From contig NC_089726.1 in the NCBI RefSeq assembly GCF_035083965.1, forward strand, positions 15,753,501 to 15,817,500: a stretch of DNA of 64,000 bases, in the 5' to 3' direction. Shown here piece by piece: positions 56,428 to 64,000 of the stretch. The position numbers and the translations under genes are program-made. The first letter of the stretch is position 1, and the number at the start of each line of letters is the position of its first letter. Under the pieces are notes generated by a model that made no database searches, had not been told where the DNA came from, and saw only the letters and a program-made list of their open reading frames with translations. The stretch is from Branchiostoma lanceolatum (lineage: Eukaryota; Chordata; Leptocardii; Amphioxiformes; Branchiostomatidae).

Positions 56428-59400
56428 ATGACGTCCTTGGCTGAAGAACTGACCTGTCCGGTCTGCCTGGACCTGTACGAACAGCCGGTACTCCTACCCT
56501 GTGCACACAGCCTGTGTAAAAGGTGCGCTGGTGACGTTTTTGCTGAAGCCTTGAGACAACCCCCTCCACAGCCTGTTGGACAAGGTGTGGCTCCCAAGGT
56601 AACGCCAATATAGAGACTGTATTATTTGACCAAATACATATACGCGGTCATATTTCTGTCAACATTTAAAGTAATCATAAGATCGTAAGATATGGCCTCA
56701 GACCAATTTACATCAGCAATGCAATGAAACAATTTTCGTCATGCCCACAGCATATCAAGTGCCCCAGCTGCAGACACGAGTTCCAGCTTCCCGACCTCGG
56801 AGTGGACGGACTGCGCCGGAACACTACACTGCAGAACATCGTCGACCGCTACCGGGAATCAAAGAACAAATCAGCAGCCCCCCAAGGGGTTCCTTGCGAG
56901 ATGTGCGACAAAGAGCCACCAAACGACGCCGTGAAAACCTGTCAGGATTGTAGCAACTCCTACTGTGAGACGTGTTTGGCGACTTTCCACCCAATGAGGG
57001 GAGGCCTAGCGAGGCACAGGCTGACTGACGCATCGACAGCAACTCCTAAAGTATCGATGTGCACTGAGCATGCTCAGGAGAAGGTATATTTAGCCATTCT
57101 CTGCAAATCCAATACTTCATAAGTACATGTACATTGACTAAAAAATCATGCAATTTACATTGGATGAAAACAAGACAAAATTCATTCAAAATTATTTCAT
57201 TCTATTGTGTTTATACAAGATTTTCTGATCGTCTCTAAAATATGTTTTCCCCCAGGTGAACATGTACTGTAAGACAGACGAGTGTCTTGTCTGCTCTCTG
57301 TGCAAACTGGTTGGAAAACACAAGGACCACGAGGTCGCCGCAGTGTCGGACACATTCCAACAGAAGAAGGTAATTAGATTTATTAGATAATAAAGTCATT
57401 AACAATAATATCAAAAACCATACATAGCGGTCGAGGCACAAGAAATGTGGTATGGCACAGACTGTATCACTTCATCACTATTGTTGCTTTGTGTAGGAAT
57501 CTGTTGGCGGGCGTGTTGCGGGGTTGATTCAGCTAAACGCAGAAGTAGAGTGTTTCGTGGGTAAAATCCAGGAGACGATGACAAAGACTGAGGTAATGTT
57601 TCATTTCTATAATCTATAAAGTTACCCGTTTAAGCTAACCCCAACAATTTGACATTGTAATTAGAGTGTGTTCTTCAAGCGTACTTTTTTTGGACTTATT
57701 TGAAAATGATACGTAGGCCAAGCTGTCCATCGACACTTGAGATTGTATCAAATCTTATTCTTCAACTATCCATTGTTTTTAAGGTTGTATCTTATATAAT
57801 CACCATGACATACATTATAATCTTCTTTGCCGATGCAGCAAAATTGTGTTAACATCAAAGGGCGACTGGACGTGTTCGCCCAAACCCTGGTTGCCGCCAT
57901 CATGAAGAGGAAAAGCGTGCTCCAGACAAAGGTTGACGTAGAGAAGGACCAGAAGCTTAGGACCTTAGGCCAGCAGCTGGACCAGTGGGCAGACACCGGG
58001 ACGGGCATCTCAGCTGCTATTACAGAGGCTGAAGCACTTCTGAATGAAGAGGACCCCATCACCTTTCTACAGGTATAATCACAATGTCTCTATGTAATAC
58101 GCAATAAGTCTGTTTGATATAACAAATCTGTAATACAACAAGTCATTTGCCAACGTTTTGACAGCGTTACTTTATAAACTTATATCTATCTTCGCAATTT
58201 TGGGGCAAGGTTAATCGTAGAGTCCTTTGATATACCGATGTGATACGTAGTTGTGGATAAACATGAAGTTACTACCTCTTGACCGGTCACACTGAGACCA
58301 TTTGAGCAAGTTTTAAACGTGATGCGGAGGTTGCGTGTAATGAATACTGAAGACATTTTCTTTTGTTTTCTAGGCATGCAAATCGGTAGACGACAGGTAA
58401 GAATATCTTGTTGATGATCTTTGGGCAAATACTAGCCTCCGATGCAGACTCAACCCGGCTGTTTTCTTTTTCAAGTTATTCTTTTTATACTATTATATAT
58501 TTTTTTCTTATTCCCGGCCAACAATAAGAAAAAAATATGATCGTATAAAATATAAAAACAATAACTTGAAAAAGAAAATAGCCGGGTTGAGTCTGCATCG
58601 GAGGCTAGGCAAATACCCTGATTATCACACAACTATGCAAATCAATCCGTAATATATCATCTTACAGTCATTTCACAGACAATGGGTTATGATTTAAGTA
58701 AGGCACAAAGAAAAGTATGTGTGACATAAATCTGGAGATCTGCTTCGGTTCTTTTGTTACTTTTATCGCGTAAAACACATTGATGACTCCAAATACATCT
58801 AGAATAAGCAGCAATTTTCTTTTTGGACAGAATCTCTGCCTTTAAATTCTTGGAGGAACGTAAGTTGAACACCACAGACCAGTTCACCCACAACACTCTT
58901 GGGGTTTCCGACCTGGAACAGAAGGTGTCGTCACTGGACTTTCTACAAGGTAATAGATTCAACACGATGTTATGTTTTAATTCAGCAGCACTGACAAGCA
59001 TGAAAGTGCCTGTGTCATTAGAATCGTGGAGGTCACACTTTTGTATGTATGGCAATCTGAGAAGGGTTTGAAAGTTTGAACTTCATTGCTTAATCTTTTT
59101 TTTACATGGTAGTCATGATTTCTATAAACCTGAGTACGTATGAATATACTTGTATGGTACGCGGTTGCTAAAAGGTCAAATGGACTGAGTAGGATAGTAG
59201 AATACAAAGTGACATATTTGTTTTACTCAGAATATCAAGATAGATTGTTGCTTTTATTGTTATGATTTAAATGAATGTAATTCTATCCATTGTTCAGCAC
59301 CAGAATCACCAAGGATCCTTGATGGCAAGTGCACTGCTGGCCGTGACTGCATTACCGTATGCTGGGCTGCAGGGGGGGACACGCCCCTCGACAAATACAA

Positions 59401-60567
59401 CATCTGGTATGGAAAAGCAGGCGAGAATAGAGGTCTCGAACATACAGTCTCCTCCTCCAGCAGGTCCGTGAAACTACAGAATTTGCAGGAGAATACCGAC
59501 TATTTGTTTGTTGTTAAAGCAGTAAACGCTGCAGGAACAGCTGCATCCAAACCTGTGAACATCACAACAACACGCGGTGGTAAGTGTGTTCTTCCTACAG
59601 GACATCTTATTAATTAGCTATGGAGTTGTCTGTTACATACACTTGATAGCTGTATGTTGAATAACGTGATACATATGCATAGAAGTTTGCCCTATCCATA
59701 TGTACAACGATGTTTTCACTGAAACTTGAATGGAATATCATACTTTTGAAAATGGAAATAATAGATTTACAACAAGGGAAATATTAGCTGAACTCCAGCG
59801 CAAGATTCTTACTCTGTGTCTTTATGTCCCCAGCAGAAAGTGGTCTCCAGTTTAAAGTTAACCGAAACGAGGAGGATTACTCAATGGTCGTGGCTGATGA
59901 CGGCATGTCTGTCACGAATATGCCAGATGATCGTGCTGCACCTAATAGGGGCAGGCGCTACGGGCGTCGACGTATGGGTAACTCTCTTAACCATGTGTTG
60001 GGTGGCATTACCATTGATAAAGGGCGTCATTATTGGGAGGTAAATGTGGAGGGAAGCTTTAGTTTAGGAGTAGGTGTAGCCTATGGTCATGGTTTAGGGC
60101 AACAATGCATGATACAAGCTGCTCATGCTCAAAACGATCGGAACGGGGGGAAAATGTACAACATTTCTTGTGTTGAAATGGACGGGTCTGTCTCCAAACA
60201 GACTCCATGTGCATTTGAGGAGAATTATGAGGAGTATTATGTGTCCAACAGTCACTACAGGAGCCCTGCCACTATGGTAAACTTTGTGCCTGAAAGAGTA
60301 AATAGACGCCAGGGCCGGGGACGGAGAGCACGAGAGTCCTCATATGAGGCTCAGCAATATCAACCCACGTGTAAGCACTTGACAAAAGTAGGGATTGTAC
60401 TTGACTTTGATGGTGGTACAATTTCGTATTATGACCAGAACCACAGCATCATTACGTCACAATCTCAACAGTTTTCAGACCCGGTATTTCCATGTCTTGC
60501 TGTGTATGACCAAGGGGGTAGTCTCAGTCTGGTGCAGGACTGTGTGTGGCCTAAAGTATTAGAGTAA
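56428..60567 (+). CDS. TRIM protein B: RING, two B-boxes, coiled coil/COS, FN3, SPRY; 9 exons, 701 aa
   Basis: Tandem paralogue of TRIM A with the same exon plan: 56428-56598, 56751-57083, 57256-57369, 57497-57592, 57839-58072, 58374-58396, 58831-58949, 59298-59579, 59834-60567; 2106 nt, same phases. RING ([19 protein letters not shown]), B-boxes ([25 protein letters not shown]...[13 protein letters not shown]), coiled coil, COS-like region, FN3 (about 364-457) and SPRY ([29 protein letters not shown]) are all present, so an E3 ligase role is likely. The SPRY domain has long lineage-specific inserts: an Arg-rich one before KGRHYWEV and a longer one ([19 protein letters not shown] region) before CKHLTKVG. 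The last acceptor is a tandem CAGCAG, allowing an extra Ala. Exon 6 is again a 23-base microexon. The protein ends DCVWPKVLE. Confidence 0.94.
58432..58608. mobile_element. Foldback MITE with a 7-8 bp target duplication in TRIM B intron 6
   Basis: Ends CTAGCCTCCGATGCAGACTC and GAGTCTGCATCGGAGGCTAG are perfect inverted copies, and the inner arms (ACCCGGCT, CTTTTTCAAGTTATT) also pair. It is flanked by GCAAATA on both sides (GCAAATAC if the first base is given to the flank). Terminal CTA...TAG and duplication length are as in the element at 11232-11374. Confidence 0.88.
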
Positions 60568-63174
60568 TCTATTCATCAATTCTCTTGTATCAGGGAGTTG
60601 GGGAAAAGAAACATGCTACCAGTTATAACAAATACATGTATATCTTTATACATTGTGCATTGCAAATACTAGCTAGTTTTTCATTACCCTTAAGATCTTG
60701 AGCAAGCCTAAGCTGGTGTGTTAAGAGGAATATCTTAACTAAGCTGGTGTGTCACGCCGAAGGCATTATACCGGCTTTATAGATACAGATAAAAGAAAAC
60801 AGATACTGAAGCTTATCAGGATGACAACCAAGTAACTTGACTACATTCTGTGTACTTTCCTTTAAAAGACGATTAGCAGGTTGTATCTTTGTAACTTGCA
60901 TAGTCAGTCAATGTACAACGTTTGTGTTGACGGAGAACACCGCTCATTGTAACATTATCATCACATGAATCTAATCCTTTCGTAATCCTATATCTTATAC
61001 ACACACTATGAATATTGTCGGAAAATTATTTGCTCTATCTCATATGTTTGATTTGGTTGATTTGTAAAACGTTAGAAAGCATTGTATGTGCACGTGGTTC
61101 ATAAAGAGGCTAGAAGATCAATGAGCCGAAGATGACGGACAGAAATTGGAACAAATGTTTTGTGAGGAAGAAATTTCGATTTTATCTATCTATATAACTA
61201 GATTAGTTGGTACATATGCTCCAGAAACTTAGCACTTATTGCATTTGCCCTATCAACGGGATTAAGAGTGATCACTTGTTATTGTGTGATAGTTGTGATC
61301 GTATTTTTGATCAGCGCTTTTTTTAAGTAGTGAACAATTGTCATGTCATTTGCTTTATTTCTATGAATTACTCAGTCCAACAATATAGGGGAACCTCTGT
61401 GACATACGTAGTTCTAGTTTCTAGCTGAACACGTCGTTTTGCTTAGCGTATTTCTAGTCCAGTAAAGCAGTGTGCAGAGGATTGAATAAGGCCTACATTC
61501 TAACAAGTCTCTAATGTATACGTAGTAATGGTTATCTTAGTTGAGCAGGGCTACGTTATCATTATCAGATAGACTAGAACACCAGAGATTTACACTAACT
61601 TTTGATGAAGGTAAATGAAGTAAGCTTTGCTTACTAGGCCTGGTAAGCGCATAAGCAGCATACTTTCATGCACAGACATTGTAAGTACTGACGTAAGTTG
61701 TAACACAAGTGGAGACTTGTCAATAAAACAAATATCTGTATCATAAATATATTTGTCGCTTGGTCGCGCTCCTACTGTGCTTTTATTTGCAGTGTTGATT
61801 TGCATTACGCTTTACATGCTTAAAAACACTGTCATGTGTGTATTCAGTGAAATACGTAATTGTGTTAAGATGATATTCCCCCAAATATGATACATGACAT
61901 CGACAGGACTGTGTATTTGTACAGCTCCCTTGTGCATTCACTGTCGTGTGCCGATATATTTTCTTTGCATACACAATTTGCACAATAAACCATTCCATCC
62001 TTCCTGGCTTTAAATACGGTTTCTTTTATTATACGGTAGTCCAATACTATTGTGTTAACACGGCTCGTATCTATTATAAAGACATTCGTGTCAATATTCC
62101 ACATCATGTAACGAGTGAATAAAGTCAAGACGAGTATTTCACTGCTGTGTGCTCTCTGGGCGTTTCTGTTACTCTAACGTTTGTGACGAATAACTATTCA
62201 ACTCAATAAAGTCTTAAACAGGGACTATGCGGCTATAGCGTCTTTTCTGAAGATACGGTGTGAATGTGTACGGTTGGCGTGAGGTCGCCCACTACTACTG
62301 CCTATCCAACTCGCGTATATTTGCCATTTTAAACTAGCACTACGTGCTATAACGCTATACACAGCCTTTTCAATATTGATTTTCATCACTAACATTGAGT
62401 ATGCTCAATCGTATAAGCTTAGCAAAACAGTCCATAGAAATTCTTTGGCCGATAAAGTGCGATGACCCAGACCCTTTGAAATACATCCCCAACAAAATTA
62501 TCGGCGGATAATTATGTTATTACTATTCCAACAGGGTCACGCGGGGTAGGTAATAAGTGATTAAGTAAGTAAGCCAAAGTTCAGCGGGTACTACCGACAA
62601 GTGCACCGTTTGAAATCGAGGTCTACATTGCTCATGTATAAAACAGGTAAGGGCAGTGATTCTACGGTGTTCTACTAATATCCATTAGTAAATCAGTCGG
62701 TGAACTTTGTCTACAATTGGCTGTAGCGACATACGAGACCTTATTAGCAGCAACGACTGCAACAAAAATGGCGTCAGTTTTCCTCTGTCCACCATTTGCT
62801 GGGATATACAGCGTTCAGAAAAATCCCAAGCTGTGTGTTCACTTACACTTCTCAACTTCCTTGAAACGCAACAGAAATCTATTTCAACGTGATTCATCGC
62901 AGAGTAAGGTTTAGGATAAAAAGATCCAAAGGAAAATACAGCGCAACAATGTTGTCGCTTGACAGTAAACTTTGGACTCATAGTCTAGGACAACGTTTGA
63001 TTGCAGACCGGATATAGTGTGGCTTGGCAAGGGGAGGGGAGGGAGGCACCTCATGAAGCATGGCTCGTCTTGGAGAAGTGTAGTAAGCCTGTAATGCCAT
63101 TTGAGTCCGTTTGAACCTATGCATTATTTGACAAACAAAGCCTTCTCTTGAATGATAGGAGCCAGTAAGGCAAA
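60568..63174. other. TRIM B 3' region and TRIM B-C spacer
   Basis: No gene is recognised. AATAAA words occur at about 61721 and later, one of which may end a long TRIM B 3' UTR. The last 150 bases before 63175 resemble the regions just before the other two TRIM start codons (TTCTCTTGAA, GAGCCAGTAAGG-like). Confidence 0.5.
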
Positions 63175-63339
63175 ATGGATTCCCTGCTTGAAGAACTGAC
63201 CTGTCCGGTCTGCCTGGACCTGTACGAACAACCGGTACTCCTACCCTGTGCACACAGCCTGTGTAAAAGGTGCGCTGGTAAAGTGTTTGCCTCAAGGAAG
63301 CCCCCTGCGCAACCTATCGGGCAAGGCATGGCACCCAAG
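63175..63339 (+). CDS. TRIM protein C, first exon only (RING start), runs off the window
   Basis: Encodes [20 protein letters not shown] and the rest of a 55-residue RING exon ending APK|GTAACA, in the same phase 0 as exon 1 of TRIM A and B. The 26 residues around [14 protein letters not shown] are identical in all three genes. Exon 2, expected 150-200 bases further on from the paralogues, is not found before the window ends, because repeat DNA starts at about 63397. The gene may continue outside or may be interrupted. Confidence 0.8.
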
Positions 63340-63396
63340 GTAACAAACCATTGGTAACTGCTAAATGGAAATCCAACTCAAAATCTTATTTAAACA

Positions 63397-64000
63397 GTTC
63401 CACGACCTCATATCTCCACGAACAATTCTATTCATGCAAATGACTTACACATTTGCATAATATATGCTTGGTTATAAACACCTTTATCTAACCTACACAT
63501 GTTGTAATATTGACTCCTATAATTTTCCAATTAGATTCATAGTGGTGTTTTTGCATTAATTATGCAAATTAGGAATTCATTTGTATAATTGGTATCTGTT
63601 GATGCTCCACTTTCCATAAACTACATATGTTACATGTATTTGAGTCTGATAATGGAAAACACTGCAAATAAGGATTTCCCTCATTAGCTATGCAAATTAA
63701 GTCACAATTAGCATAATTTGCACTGCATTATGTATATCTCTGTCTAAGCTACCTGCATACTATGTATCATATTGACAGTCCTATAATTTTACAATTAGAT
63801 GAGATATAGTATTTTGCATTAATTATGCAAATAAGGAATTTATTTGCATAATTGGTATCTGTTGATGATCCACTTTCCATAAACTACATACGTTACATGT
63901 ATTTGAGTCTGATAATGGAAAACACTGCAAATATAGATTTTCCTCATTAGCTATGCAAATTAAGTCCTAATTAACATCATTTGAACTTTATTGTGTACAT
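63397..64000. repeat. AT-rich tandem repeat, period about 263 bases, in TRIM C intron 1
   Basis: The unit with TTAATTATGCAAAT, GGTATCTGTTGATG and CTGATAATGGAAAACACTGC is seen at about 63550 and again at about 63813, and continues beyond the window. It opens with GTTCCACGACCTCATATCTC, the left boundary motif of the repeat at 28655-30430, so both probably belong to one family. Confidence 0.8.

Noticed and set aside
1-64000. tRNA, rRNA or other structured RNA genes
   Set aside because: I saw no convincing cloverleaf with A and B box motifs and no rRNA-like sequence; a covariance-model scan was not possible here.

Overview
The window looks like invertebrate deuterostome nuclear DNA, most probably a lancelet (cephalochordate, Branchiostoma-like). 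The basis is inference from gene content: intron-rich genes with short exons and GT-AG junctions that keep phase, a NACHT-WD40 gene, a tandem TRIM array of the RING/B-box/COS/FN3/SPRY type, a GAREM-like CABIT gene, a cytosolic sulfotransferase, many foldback mini-transposons and an intact-looking LINE. No organism name can be proven from the sequence alone. No retrovirus-like or capsid-bearing element was recognised.

Layout. 1.3-10.6 kb (+): a five-exon gene for a secreted cysteine-rich protein with three repeated VWC-like module pairs and a hydrophobic, GPI-signal-like C-terminus. 15.0-19.9 kb (+): a complete cytosolic sulfotransferase gene. 20.7-22.4 kb (+): a two-exon GAREM-like CABIT gene. 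23.2-41.1 kb (-): a 14-exon NWD1-like gene (DUF4062-like N-terminus, NACHT, WD40 repeats) whose 1595 codons join without a phase conflict and end in a CaaX box. Its introns hold a nested C2H2 zinc-finger gene on the opposite strand (37.1-38.2 kb) and a LINE with a full-length ORF (30.5-33.6 kb) that carries and lies in other repeats. 43.8-45.0 kb (+): a small paralogue of the first cysteine-rich gene, with one module pair. 47.3-64 kb (+): three tandem TRIM genes, two complete (691 and 701 aa) and one whose first exon only is inside the window.

The exon joins were made by hand from splice consensus, reading phase and protein-family continuity. For every complete multi-exon gene the summed exon length is divisible by three and the phases agree, which is strong internal support. 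UTR limits and transcription starts are mostly unknown.

Functional reading: the TRIM cluster and the NACHT-WD40 gene belong to families used in ubiquitin signalling and innate sensing, and GAREM proteins act in receptor-kinase/MAPK signalling. Nothing in the sequence shows that these neighbours work together. The points most worth a second look are the CaaX tail on the NACHT-WD40 protein, the phase-1 exon modules of the cysteine-rich genes that always split a Cys codon in a CC pair, conserved versus divergent exons within the TRIM pair, and the decayed, duplicated last finger behind the zinc-finger gene.
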